DNA of 39,791 bases from Chrysomallon squamiferum (GCA_012295275.1 CM022677.1:1667130-1706920); one strand, 5' to 3'. Counted from the stretch's first letter, positions 24,001 through 35,095 are shown. The notes: generated from the letters alone by a model not told the origin. Numbers and translations: made by a program.

Positions 24001-25860
24001 AAGTCTGACGTTTTGTTGGGATCACTTTAAAAATTTCTTCCAGTTGAGAACCAAAATTGTCTTCCAACAAACGATCAGCTTCATCCAAAACCTGAATTAA
24101 AATTTGTAATTTTTGACAAATCTGGACTGAAAACTAAATTAGATTTTAAAAGCACACTGTACTGTAATGTACATGAGCTGATATATGTGTGTTTGTTTAC
24201 TTATCCGCAACATTCACAGATAATTACATAACCTGTTATTATACACACAAATTATATCCATTATATCAGTTTGAACTAAATGATATTTCTGATGTTAAAC
24301 AATACCACAAAAAATATATAATCACTAAGAAACATAAAAATAAAACATTGAAAATTATGTTTAAATTTTTTAGTTTTTCTAGTTATGTATCTACAGGTAC
24401 TAAAACAAACAAATTTCCTAACTGAAGGGAACAACAACAACATACAAAACTAAAAAGTACTAAAGAAAAAGAAAAAGATAAATAATAAGAAACATTTTCT
24501 TTTTTAAACTAATTTTTTCCTCACTAGAAATATGATTCTTTTCAGACTGAAAGTGTTGCAGCTGCCGATGTGGTCAGCCAGTCTGCCAGGTGTTGAGATG
24601 ACGATGTGTGGCTTCACTGACAGGTCAATGCCTTGCTTCATCATGTCTAAAACCACATCAAACACTCTCTGAATTTTACATTCTGTCAAAACCTTTTCAT
24701 TAATTCTATTTTCATAAAACACAAAAACAACTACATTGTCCCATTAGGAAAAAAACAATATGCAGTTTCCAGTATATCTGTAGCAATGTATATATTGTGG
24801 TCTTTGATAATTACAGGAGCACAGGCCAGAACTAGAAATTCCAAATTTGTTTTTTTGTTTTGAAACTTTCATAGCAGTGAATAATATATATCTCCATTAA
24901 CTAATTGATCAAATGTTTCTTTAAAAATTGACTAACTGATTAGAAGGCATAGGTAAACTGTATTTTAAAAAATATAACATGTTTATGCTTCTATTTTTAT
25001 AAATACTATTTTTATAAATTTTTATTTTACAAATTAAATTTTGTATGATAATACAAATTAGCATAACTGAGCAAGGAAGACCGAATATTTTAAATATAAA
25101 TATGTGGCAATATACAGAATCTAACACAAGTTTCTTCTGAGATGATTTAATAATTTTGTGACTGTATCTGGAAGTATATTTGTGTGTAAGTTTTAACTGA
25201 AAACTCTGACACTCACAGAGACCACCAGTGATAACTGTAACTCTTACACCAATCGGCTTTCCCAGAACACTGAACTGTTCAGCAATCTGGAACGCAAGCT
25301 CCCTGAATACAGTTAAATGTTATAATAACTACAATAACAGTAATAGTACTAGTTTAATAATAATTTTAATTATTTCACTAAACACAATCAAAATAAATGA
25401 AATATCAACATTCTGCATAAATGAACATTAGAAAGCAAATAAGAATCTACTGTCATCTTCGCAAGTACAAAAAAGTGAGAAAATATTTAAATTATTAATG
25501 AATATATAGACCTATATATTGAAAAGCAAAAGGGTTTCATTAATAAAAAATTAGAGTTCAAATGACTGAATTACATGTCATTATTTTCATGCAAATTTGC
25601 AACAGAAAATTATAAATGTGTGGATTTATTTACTGGAATAATTTTTTTGAACTGATATGAATAACATTTATCTGACAACAAAATATCTCAGCTAAAATAA
25701 AAATGTATGTAATTTATTAAAATAGAAAATTCACACCTGGTTGGTGTCAGAACAAGAGCGAAAATTCCGTACGGATCCTCTGCAAGTTTCTGTAACATGG
25801 GCAGAGCAAACGCTGCAGTTTTTCCACTTCCAGTTTTAGTACATCCAATACAGTCATCAC
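17899..25860 (-). CDS. DDX49: DEAD-box RNA helicase DDX49 (Dbp8 orthologue), multi-exon, incomplete/frameshifted
   Basis: Ten minus-strand exons join in matching phases: 25860-25737, 25302-25217, 24646-24525, 24091-23913, 23441-23302, 22501-22349, 21258-21161, 20842-20768, 18593-18522 and 18015-17899. They carry motif I (TKTGSGKT), Ia (PTRELA), GG, Ib (TPGRLADH), II ([10 protein letters not shown]), III (FSAT), IV/IVa, V (ATDVASRG) and VI (HRVGRTAR), then a lysine-rich C-terminus. The DDX49 family identity is clear from [14 protein letters not shown] and [12 protein letters not shown]. The known role is a nucleolar ATP-dependent helicase for 40S ribosome assembly. Missing: the Q-motif first exon (about 40 residues) and an exon between 20768 and 18593. 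Exon 23441-23302 is one base short (about 23332), shifting frame before FTSTC. The locus may be a decaying copy, or a live gene with assembly errors. Confidence 0.9.
18522..18593 (-). CDS. DDX49: DDX49 exon: C-terminal INKRK segment
   Basis: 72 nt, acceptor TTGACAG, donor GTTAAT. Encodes [20 protein letters not shown] then LEGK, matching the DDX49 C-terminal extension. An exon of roughly 90-100 nt expected before this one was not found in 18594-20767. Confidence 0.88.
19030..20458. repeat. 31-bp AT-rich tandem array (about 45 units) in a DDX49 intron
   Basis: Units of about 31 bp combining ATAATACAAGTTTAAATAC with ACATACTATTTT. Variants include GTATAAATAC and shortened units lacking the TATAATAC part. 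The array fills most of the intron where one DDX49 exon is expected but not found. No coding sequence is seen. Confidence 0.95.
20768..20842 (-). CDS. DDX49: DDX49 exon after motif VI
   Basis: 75 nt, acceptor CTGATCAG (chosen over a TAG five bases downstream because it keeps phase), donor GTGAGT. Encodes [20 protein letters not shown]. Confidence 0.88.
21161..21258 (-). CDS. DDX49: DDX49 exon: motif V end and VI
   Basis: 98 nt, acceptor TTTTGACAG, donor GTGAAT. Encodes [20 protein letters not shown] and [12 protein letters not shown]. The arginine finger motif HRVGRTAR is intact. Confidence 0.93.
22047..22368 (-). repeat. Tandem copies of a DDX49 exon 3' boundary (about 77-bp unit, 4 copies)
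   Basis: Each unit carries the exon end CTGATGTAGCTAGCAG plus its donor GTAAAG and following intron (minus strand). The copy nearest the exon (22349) is the genuine junction; the other three lie downstream, near 22120, 22196 and 22273. In those copies only about 17 exonic bases are kept, preceded by CTCTGCA. Confidence 0.93.
22349..22501 (-). CDS. DDX49: DDX49 exon: motif IV to V, boundaries tandemly duplicated
   Basis: 153 nt, acceptor TGTGTTTCAG, donor GTAAAG. Encodes [35 protein letters not shown] and [10 protein letters not shown]. Partial copies of its 5' part lie upstream and of its 3' part downstream, each with the splice site; see the two repeat entries. Confidence 0.93.
22447..22770 (-). 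repeat. Tandem copies of a DDX49 exon 5' boundary (81-bp unit, 4 copies)
   Basis: Four near-identical 81-bp units, each containing intron end TTTGTGTGTTTCAG and the first about 55 exonic bases ([18 protein letters not shown]). Possible acceptors fall at 22501, 22582, 22663 and 22744. Because 81 is a multiple of three and the intron part is open, the frame is continuous through all copies. Confidence 0.95.
23302..23441 (-). CDS. DDX49: DDX49 exon with one-base frameshift
   Basis: Acceptor ATTTCCAG, donor GTACAA. Starts [20 protein letters not shown] and [10 protein letters not shown]. Expected length is 141 but 140 bases are present. After GAGAAGGG the family-like continuation SINIFTSTC lies in the next frame, so one base is missing near 23332. 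Without it the exon would read into [10 protein letters not shown]. Confidence 0.88.
23913..24091 (-). CDS. DDX49: DDX49 exon: DEAD box and SAT motif
   Basis: 179 nt, acceptor TTAATTCAG, donor GTAAAT. Encodes [20 protein letters not shown] and then [22 protein letters not shown] (ATP hydrolysis) and SAT (coupling to unwinding) are intact. Confidence 0.94.
24525..24646 (-). CDS. DDX49: DDX49 exon: motif Ib
   Basis: 122 nt, acceptor GGTTTTAG, donor GTGAGG. Encodes [20 protein letters not shown] followed by [20 protein letters not shown]. The open frame extending upstream of the acceptor is intronic. Confidence 0.92.
25217..25302 (-). CDS. DDX49: DDX49 exon: rest of motif Ia to GG
   Basis: 86 nt, acceptor TATTCAG, donor GTGAGT. 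Encodes [20 protein letters not shown] and then VTVITGGL. Phase fits the preceding PTR codon split. Confidence 0.92.
25737..25860 (-). CDS. DDX49: DDX49 exon: motif I and Ia
   Basis: Bounded by TTATTCAG and GTGTGA. Encodes [20 protein letters not shown] and then [19 protein letters not shown]. Walker A (GSGKT) binds ATP. It begins in phase 1, so an upstream exon must exist; none was found to the right. Confidence 0.93.
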
Positions 25861-28452
25861 CTGAATAACAGTGTTTGTTTTATCTTAGTTAAATATCTAC
25901 ACAGCACTGAAATCAGATTTAATATAAAATTTAAATATGAAATTATTTGATTAGTTGTTATGCATTTTAAAATACAATATATAAAATACTTATTATTACT
26001 GTTAAAATTATATACTTCATTTTAATACAAATATTTTGTTTCAATATTTTCCTTAAGTATATGTGGAAAAATAATAATAACAATAATGTTTGTACAAAAA
26101 TGAAAAATGTTAGTGAAAGTAAATAGTTAATTCAGTTTTAACGTGATTCTGCTTATGTACAAACTAGAATACACTCAAGAGAACAGACTGTCATTTTTAA
26201 ATACTAAAGTTCTTACACAACTATCTCATTTGAATTCTAAAAAGAGTAATAAAAATTCTGACAATGGTAAAAACAGCTTCAGCTTTGATGTAAAGCTCAA
26301 GTTCTGAAGTTTTACACAAAAGTCAAACTGTTCTGTTCATATATAAATGACATTATTATTATTACTATTATTATTATTATACACTGAGACAGTATCGTAA
26401 CAGACATAACTCCATGGCAAAACGGCTGTGGGTTGGAGTTAAATAATTACATATATTATATAAACTAGTATTAGTAGGTATGTGGACAAATTTTTCAAAA
26501 CCCACTAATCTGAAAATAAATAAGACCAAGTGAATATGTAAAAAATTAAGGAAGTAGCAGCAATTTTAACCCCCTTGATTAAACGCTATATAAGTCATTA
26601 GAGGTTTGTGACCAAAAATAGTAATATTTTAACATTTTATCTTTGTTAATAATCAAGCTTTCTTGATGAAATATTCAGTGAAGACCAATGCCTATCTCTG
26701 CTATCGATTATATTTGTAAAAATTAAAAAGAAGCTATTAATTAAGGTACCAGCAGCCTAACAAACATAAGTGGAAAAATTGCCGATTTTGTCCATTTCCC
26801 GCCCCTCCCAAATCCCTTCTGTTAAATTTAACATGAAAAACAATTGCACTCAAATACAGATTAATAAGCGCTCTTTTAAATGGTGATGTTGTTTTTGTTA
26901 TGTGTTAAATCAGTAGTTTGTATGAAAGTGTTAAACGTGGTGAGGGTAAACGAACACCGACTATTTTTAGCAAGGTCAAAGTTCGATATTTCTAACATTG
27001 TACATGTCGTCGCTATTAATACCAATGGCGTGAAAATTTATAACAAAAGTTATGTCCACAAATGTATATTGCTTGCCTAAAAATAAATTTAAAAACAAAC
27101 AAACAAACAAATTAAGAAAAAAAGAAAAAAAGAGCAAATAACATATAAAAGAACCTCTGCCATTTAAAATGATAGAAGCTATGTTTATATTTTTAGTAAC
27201 TTTTGGGATGCATAGTTTTCTGCTGTGTTCGGATTTCTAAAGTATATACATTACAATATGAATACGATCAGAAATAAACTAACTTCGTGTTTTGCTTTAA
27301 AAATTCTTGCGATAAATGGCGAATTAAAAATCATAAACATAACAAACTGTACTACAGAACAGTACAATGAATGTATTCTGTGAATCTAAGTACCAGAGGT
27401 ATTCATAGAATATTAAATAAGAAACGTACAACTTTTTTTTTTTTAATCGTAAAACCATAAACTGATAAATCATAAAGTGTTCAGTTTTAAAACTTAGGCT
27501 ATTTTTGCTTCAATTGTTGATTTGCTCCATCAGAGAAAACATCAACGATGGTCACATGATACATTGATAGGTATCTTTTGTTTGCTGTCAAATCACAGGA
27601 AGTACAAACACAAAACCAAGAAAATTATTTTGTCTGCTTCAAATGACAGTTACAATACCTGTGTCTTTAATTGTCATGATTACATACACATTGTATTGCT
27701 CCTAATAAAGACCGGCAACACCTTTCTGGAGTCGACTCCAAGGATTATACGAGTTTATGTATTGCAGAGGATTATAGTTAAACATCAAATGCTAGTAATC
27801 GGCAAAACAATATTAATTGGTTTATTTCAGAACGAATACATATTATATTTAGTAAAAGTCACAACATCCAATAAAACATGCATCCTGCAAGCTATTAAAA
27901 ATATAATGAACATTGATTATAGAAATATAATCATTTCAAACAGCACCAGTTATTTGTAGTTGCACATGACTAGGTAGGAAAGAATTTACGGCGACTGTAA
28001 ATAAAATCAACGTGATTTCGGTCTGTAGAAAACATAAATTAACGGCGATTTCGCTAAGCACGTGCTATAATGTACACGCTGAAAATAAGAACATTCAAGA
28101 AAAACTTAGAGCAAACAAGTTATTAAAAACAGAAATATAATCATATTAAAAACGTCACGCTTTTCTAGATGTACATACGGCAATTTCGGTAGGGTAGAAC
28201 ACGTATTATAATGTACTCGCTGAAAATAAGAACATTCGAGAAGGAAAAACATTCAACCAAAAAGTTATTAAAAATATAAAAAACATAGAAATATAATCAT
28301 TTTCAACAGCGCCAGACCTTTCTAGCACATTTTAAAATTTAAACGCAAGCACACACGTATACACAATATTTTATTAAAAATGATATTTGAAATATTCGAC
28401 AAATTGACCTTTCTAACTGTACATAAAACCTACTAGAATTCAAAATTAAATA
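25861..28452. other. No gene recognised; AT-rich, with diverged repeats at its right end
   Basis: No DDX49 first exon or other gene could be supported. An isolated plus-strand frame at 27522-27959 has AT-driven composition and no recognisable domain. At about 27890-28330 three diverged copies of a segment containing GAAATATAATCATTT and GCTGAAAATAAGAACATTC occur; see the findings. Confidence 0.5.
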
Positions 28453-31400
28453 TTATATAGTTAGATCATCCTCGATTAGATCTGCAGCCAGAGCATGGAT
28501 GTTCATACAGTAGTCTACTGCATCTGCATACGATTCATTTGCTCCCCAGTAGGCTACAACATATTTCTTACCTTTGCATGTAATCTTCTCTATCTTTCCA
28601 TTGTATATTGCTCTTTCTCCATCATCAGTCCACGTATGGCAAATCATGCTACCCACTGAATTCCCTGATAAAAGTTCACTTACCTTTTCCAATTTATACT
28701 CTGAGAGATCCGAGAATTCAACAGAGAGTCTGTCGATGTCTACACTTTTCAATCTTCTCTCCAATCTGTTCCTCTCTGTGGTCTCCTTTGCCTGCAGCTT
28801 CTGTACTTGTCTCCTGTTTTGTTCTTTCCTCAGATTCTTCTTGGTACGCCTGTCCTGTCTGTGTTGTTGGCCCATGTGGATCGCCGTTTTAATAATACGA
28901 TCTCTTGTCTCCGTGTCTAGGGCATCAAGATAATCCACTGTCCTGTTTTTGATGGCCCTCATTTTACATGAGATGTAGCAGAGAGTAGCATTTGGGGATT
29001 TCTTCTGTAAGGAACTAAACATCCCCATGATCTCTTCTGCATCAATGTTGTGACATCTGGCCGACCTTGTCTCATCCCTCAGTCTCTCAGTGAAAGTATC
29101 TGTTGTACTGCCGCTCAGGGACGACAACTGTTGCATACAAACAACTCTTCACCATGTTCGCAAACAGGGAGATGTCTTTAGGTGCTGCTTGGAGCATCTC
29201 CAGAGTTGGTTCTTGCAAAAGAGTATGTCCAAAAAAATCTATCTTGCATGACAGAGTGTCTTCAGGGGACTGTGCATGACTTTCAGTTTGGCAATAACTT
29301 GCTTGACAAGCTCAATGCACTGAATGTGGTTTACTTGTTCTGGGGCAACTGCTGATTGGTAGAACTTGGTCATCCAAGGTCCACTGAGCAGTTTCCCAAT
29401 AAGTCCCAGCACCTGCATTTCCACTTGTGCAGGAACAGACACAAAGTCTGCTAGGATGCTATGCCGTAAACCACCACAAGATACACCCTTCTGCAGAAAA
29501 CTCGTGAATAAACTATGGAAGCGAGTGAAAACGCCACATATATGAAAAAGGATATGTAGGCGGTTACCTCTGTATCTGGGTAAGATCCCACGTGCCAAGT
29601 TTTCGTGGTCCAGAAAAATGATGAAACCACGAGGATCACCCTTGCTATCCATAAACCTCATTTTGTTCCTCATTGACTATGTTTCCAGCCAAACAGTCTG
29701 TCCCTTTAAGTTTCTTTTCTATTCTGATTTCTGCTTCACATACCTTTAGAGCAGCACGAGTTTTTTGTTGCAATTGAGTCCAATGGATGCAAATGGCAAT
29801 TTAATTCGTTGAGTGTTTTGCTCCACGTTTCATTCAGAAGCTGAATTGCAGCATGATTTGCAGGGCATCTATCAGTAAGGGTATTGCAAATATTAGAAAT
29901 TATTTTTGTTCTTGCAGTTTGATAATCATCCTCATGAAATTTTGAGTATGTTCTAGTAAGTTCTTAATGGAGTCAGATATGTGCTCATGGTAATCATCAG
30001 CAGTCCCACCAGCCAGTTCATCAACTGCAGCAACATAACAGTTCTCTGTGTGGCAATGTGGACACTTTCACATGTGTGCCTCCTGTGTTGTGGCATCAAA
30101 CCCAAGTGTGCAGCTTTTATTCTCAATTACAGCTTCAGCTGCCTGTAATTCCGTTATTACTCCAAATTCCCTTGTCATTGCCTCAGTAGTGGTTCTGTGT
30201 GGGATGTCCTTCAGTGGAACACCACACCGCCAAAAAAAATTCTGAAGAAGAACAGGGATATTGCTGGTTGGCACCTGATTAACAATGGCATCAAATACCA
30301 TCATTGTTAGGTCTGCAGAATAGACCTTTCCATTATACTTTGTCAATTTTAGTTTACTAACTGACTCATGAAGCTTTTCTTCAAGCAGGATTTTATCTCT
30401 CTGGAGATCAATTATCTCCTTTTGTTTTATTTCAAGTTTTATTTTAAGTTCAGAAATTTCGTTTTTGGCAGAGAGCAGAGTTTCCGATTCAGTTTTTATT
30501 TTATTTTTCGCTGTGGTACTTTTTCATTTGTTCGTGGCTTTTTTTAAAGTTCGACAGAGCAGATTTTGTCTCATGCATGATCACCTTTGAAACGGTACTT
30601 TGTTCTTGAAATTTTGCTATCTGTTCCTCTTTCCGTCTGATTGTTTGGTTTAAGAATTTTACATATCCCTTTTTCTTTTGCCGTGCTCTCACATCTCAGA
30701 TGTGTGTAGACCTTTCAAGCTGTAGCTGTTTTAGTCTCATATTTGTTAAGGAGTTATTTAATAACTTGCATGACTGGCACTTTTTGTTTGTCTGCTTTTC
30801 ATGGGTGGTTTTGTCAATATTTGAATAGCAGATTCCTCTGAATCTTCTCCCCAGTATGAACTGCTATCCAATAAATTGTGTGGTTCTGGGGAAGCAGTAA
30901 CCTATTGTGGGTTGCATCTCGGTCCAGGTTGGGGCTCATTTTGTTTTCCGGGTACATCCTCAAGATTACAGCTTTCCGCCAATAAAAAATTTTCTGAACA
31001 TAAACACATAAATTTGGTAAATTGTACAGCATAAGCCAGATTTCAAAACTTATCGAACTGGTACACAACTTTCTTCACTTCAGCAGAAAGTCTCAACACA
31101 GGGTTAGGAGTTAGTGAAAAATGACTACATAATTCACTAACTATTGTTGTTCGACTGTTACCACAGCTAGTGTAAATATAAAGCACGTGTCCTTTCAAAA
31201 ACTCATCTGTTGCAGGAACTGTGGAATACTTTTCTTGCAGATGCTGTCTACCTAAGCTAATTAGGCATTGTTTCTTTTTACATTTGGTAAAAAAAAATAA
31301 CCCAGTATCTGGATCTTTTAAACGAATTACATGTCTGGCTTCATTGGCAGCTTCTAGCTTTATGATGTGGCATTGTAGTTTGTTATTTTCCATTTCAAGA

Positions 31401-32180
31401 TTTTCCTTCCGTCTTCTTTCTGCTTTTCGAATAGATTGTACGTAGCAGACGGACATGTTGAATGGAAAGTGCTGCTACCTTGTCTCTTGTTTTCTGTGCG
31501 AGACATTTTCATTCCAAGATTCTCATTGTGTCGTTGAGCTAAAACAAGTTGTCTTCCATAACATTCAAGTTTTAAGTTCACTTCTGGTGTATTTGGGGAT
31601 GGGAGGTCAGGAACTGGATTTGAGTCAAATGCAGGGACAAATGGTGTCATTCTAAATGAATTAAGAGCTGTGTCGTCACCAATCTTGCCACTGTTGCTCT
31701 GCAATTTTCTTAATTCTTTCATTATTTTCTCCAACATAATTTCGGAATTGGGTTGGGCAATGTCTGTTTTGATATGACAGTAAACCAAGAGTGTAAGTGA
31801 TGAGATGGTAGCTTCTGCTTCCTGCAGAAATGTTCAAGTTCTGTCAGCAAGCTATTGTTGGGAGAAGAATCCCTGCATTTCAATGATCCTTCTAGCAAAG
31901 CTTGCCTTGTCAAGCCAGCTTTAAAACAAAAATCTCCAATACCTTCAGTATCCACCAACTTTTCAAGGAAGCCTGCAGCTTCAACTGGAGTCTGTATTTT
32001 CAGAAATGTTGTTGAGGCACATTCTGTTAAATACTCAGTTGATAGGCTACTGATGGACTAGTGAATTTCCTGATAACATTTTCAGTCTCTTCCCATGTCT
32101 TGTTGCCTTCTTCTTTCAGCAGTTTCACTTGTACCAGAAGTCTGTTCATGATTTCCACCTTTTCTTCTTCCTTTGCCTGT
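28453..32180 (-). pseudogene. Transposase-like gene of unassigned superfamily, broken by frameshifts and a stop
   Basis: Minus-strand fragments in order: N-terminal helical part (LKEEGNKTWEETENVIRKF; VDTEGIGDFCFKAGLTRQAL), RKAERRRKENLEMENNKLQC, VIRLKDPDTGLFFFTKCKKK, a long coiled coil (about 30690-30360), YSADLTMMVFDAIVNQVPTS, LGFDATTQEAHM, VAAVDELAGGTADDYHEHIS, NTLTDRCPANHAAIQLLNE, LNELNCHLHPLDSIA, PRGFIIFLDHENLARG, YRGNRLHILFHICGVFTRF, and a final 227-residue piece ending in GERAIYNGKIEKI and YVVAYWGANESYADAVDY, which looks like a Tudor/chromo-type barrel. The conserved Asp in FDATTQ and TDR suggest an RNase H-fold transposase; this is inference. At least four frame changes and an in-frame TGA near 30059 interrupt it. 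Residue patterns resemble uncharacterised multicopy proteins of aquatic invertebrates, recalled from memory only. Confidence 0.6.
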
Positions 32181-33073
32181 CTGCAGGAAAGCACTCTTCT
32201 AATTTCAATACAAATAAATCAGTGGAATTAATGTCACTGCAGGAATGTTTCACCCAGCTGCAATATATATATAGTTTAAAAGTTAACGGTCATCTGGAGT
32301 TTATCAACACTTAAACTGATTTTAAAACTTCATTTTTTGCTTTATCATTTTATCATTTAATATTTACGATATTAAAAAAATCCTAATTATAAAAAAAAAA
32401 TCCTTTTTTATTTTATTCAACATTTGAGCAATAATACTGGTATTCTGGCTTTTTTATATATTCACAATCCTTAATTTTCCCGTTTATCGTGAGCATTTTG
32501 CAGAGTAAAACAGTTGCCTTTGCTTAGAGCAGAAGAAACAGTAATGAACAGGGATGCTTGCTTGAGTGTTGTAGAGTGTGAAGGTTAGAAACAGAATAGT
32601 GAATCTATCTGATTTGCACTTTAGCAGTCAGTTATGTTATATTTTATTATTTACTATCAGAAAAACATATTACTGTAATTCAAACTAATAACTCCGAAAT
32701 AAAGTTTACCATTTCACAAGGTTTAAAAAATTAACTGTTATATGTGGAAAAAACATCTTGTGTAGTTAACTGTTATATGTGGAAAAAACATCTTGCGTAG
32801 TTAAAGTGTGAATCTTATCTAATTCGCAGTTGTGCAGAGAAAGTCTGATTGTAATCATACCTGGATACACAGCTACTGTGACAAAGATGGATGATCTTGT
32901 CTTTCTCTAACATAAAACCTGATTATCTATGAACCTATTTTCATTAGCTGCATTTGTTTACATATATTAACTATAGATACTTTATTAATGTATATTTTTT
33001 ATACAATCTATACTCTTTCAGATTATCTAGTTCATATATATAAATAGAGAAAATATAAAATAATTACAAATAT
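32181..33073. other. No gene recognised; 35-bp tandem pair
   Basis: AT-rich. A perfect-looking 35-bp pair with TTAACTGTTATATGTGGAAA and AACATCTTGTGTAG lies at about 32732-32803. Confidence 0.5.
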
Positions 33074-33075
33074 TA

Positions 33076-33925
33076 GAGAGGTTTAGCATAGACATAATGT
33101 GTTCATATATTGATTACATATGGACCTTACAGTACAGGTCATATACATAACTCACTTTCAGTTTAGCTTCCACATAAAACACTAAGTTTGTATCAAAATA
33201 GTTCAAGAAAGGGAAGTAACTATAGCTCTAGAACTCTTAAAAAGCTTTATTTGAATATATGTAGCTTTGGTTTTAACATGTATATAAAACACATTGTTTA
33301 TATTGCCAAATGACCAAAATCAATTACTGGTTCTCCATAGTTTTTGAAAGAAAAATGCAAGCAAATTTTATTCAGATAAATATTCGTAGTCTTGTTCATA
33401 TCAAAGTTATCAAAGATGCCTTTGAGTGATTTTAATCTGTTTTTATTGTTTTTTTTCTTATACATAATTTAATATGAAAATACATTTTTTGAAAATGTTG
33501 TAACATACAAGTTATTTGTTATTTGTTTCTCTTACAGTAGCATAGTACACACAAAACTACAGACTGGCTAGAATTTTTGTTTGCAAACAAATACATTTTC
33601 AGTCTATTTCTCAGCAAGAATCTAAACAACATTTTAAGGTAATATAAGGGTCATCAACATTAATTTACAACTTTTCAAGCATATATTAGTTTGAATTTAG
33701 CACCTGAAATTGTAATCTCATTCAGCCAAAGGTACGCAAGTCCAACCACAGCTTTTTTGGAGAGAAGAGATCTGTCTTTAGCAATCATTTATGTGAAATG
33801 CACATATGTAACTACTTCACTATGCATAAACATGCACATTTAGGCATGTCCTATATTGAGAAGATCTCACAAAAAAAGACAATACAGATTTGGTATATGA
33901 AAGTTACGTCTATGCTAAACCTCTC
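33076..33925. mobile_element. 850-bp non-autonomous element with TA-flanked inverted repeats
   Basis: GAGAGGTTTAGCATAGAC (33076-33093) is exactly inverted at 33908-33925. Both outer sides abut TA (33074-33075 and 33926-33927), the target duplication of the Tc1/mariner group. Weaker similarity continues inward (TTCATATA). The interior has no reading frame of note, so it would depend on another element's transposase. The TIR is short and the classification tentative. Confidence 0.55.
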
Positions 33926-34104
33926 TATTAAATAAATATGTATTAATAACTGCCAATATATGAAAATAATTAACGTTCTCTTTGACTGTCTGCAATACCT
34001 GTTTACAAACATTCAGTGACAGTTTCTAAATTGTAAAAGTTATGTTGCATTAATAAGCAGCCAAGATGTGGTCAGTTTACAGCTTTTAAATTTGTACAGC
34101 TGTG

Positions 34105-34291
34105 TGGCTTCGCTCTTCACTTTGATTTTGTGGTTTTCACCACATATGCAGGAATCTTGTAGCTAGGGGCTTCACTCTTCACTCTGATTTTGTGGTTTTC
34201 ACCACATATGCAGGAATCTTGTAGCTAGGGGCTTCACTCTTCACTCTGATTTTGTGGTTTTCACCACATATGCAGGAATCTTGTACTAGGG
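34105..34291. repeat. 62-bp tandem repeat, 3 copies
   Basis: Units of GGCTTCACTCTTCACTCTGA, TTTTGTGGTTTTCACCACAT and ATGCAGGAATCTTGTAGCTAGG. Each contains a small GTGG...CCAC hairpin. The last unit is truncated. Confidence 0.95.
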
Positions 34292-34535
34292 GCTTAGGGG
34301 TTGTGAGACAGTTAAAGTAAAAATCCTTGGTTTGGGAGCAATGAACTGGCTGTTCTGTTTCATGAACACAGAGGTAATGGGAAGGTGTGAGGGAGAACAT
34401 GAAACTTTGGCCTTGTTTTTATAAGCATTTGGCTGCATGATGTTGTAAGAAACATTTCTCCTTGTTTTGTTTTGTTTTGTTTTGAGTGTTTTGTTTCTTT
34501 GATGTTGTCATTAGGCAGTGTAATAACAACAGACT

Positions 34536-34962
34536 GTGTCATTAACAACATACTGTTTAATCTGTGTGTGTGTCTTTAACAACATACTGTTTAATCTGTG
34601 TGTGTGTCATTAACAACATACTGTTTAATCTGTGTGTGTGTGTCTTTAACAACATACTGTTTAATCTGTGTGTGTGTCTTTAACAACATACTGTTTAATC
34701 TGTGTGTGTGTCTTTAACAACATACTGTTTAATCTGTGTGTGTGTCTTTAACAACATACTGTTTAATCTGTGTGTGTGTCTTTAACAACATACTGTTTAA
34801 TCTGTGTGTGTCTTTAACAACATACTGTTTAATCTGTGTGTGTGTCTTTAACAACATACTGTTTAATCTGTGTGTGTGTCTTTAACAACATACTGTTTAA
34901 TCTGTGTGTGTGTCATTAACAACTGTTTACTGTTTAATCTGTTTAATCTGTGTGTGTGTCTT
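34536..34962. repeat. 34-bp minisatellite, about 12 copies
   Basis: Units TCTTTAACAACATACTGTTT plus AATCTGTGTGTGTG. Variation is confined to GT number and TCTTTAAC versus TCATTAAC. The last units are rearranged. Confidence 0.96.
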
Positions 34963-35013
34963 GGGCAATTTCATATGTAAATAAGAACAATTAAAATATC
35001 CTCAAAGCAGAGA

Positions 35014-35095
35014 AAAATGTATTTATCCGATGAATGTAGATCGATAAATATATATATATCTATATCGATCTACATTTGTCAGATAAATGCATTTT
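35014..35095 (+). ncRNA. Hairpin-forming inverted repeat, miRNA-precursor-like (tentative)
   Basis: 33-nt arms at 35014-35046 and 35063-35095 with a 16-nt AT loop. The arms match at 29 of 33 positions. In a plus-strand RNA three of the four differences become G-U pairs and one is a mismatch, leaving an almost unbroken stem of 82 nt in total. The size is that of an animal miRNA precursor. No mature sequence is recognised, and a small foldback element is equally possible. Confidence 0.4.

Noticed and set aside
27522-27959. 145-residue plus-strand protein
   Set aside because: Ile/Asn/Lys-rich composition expected from AT-rich DNA, no domain, no splice or promoter support.
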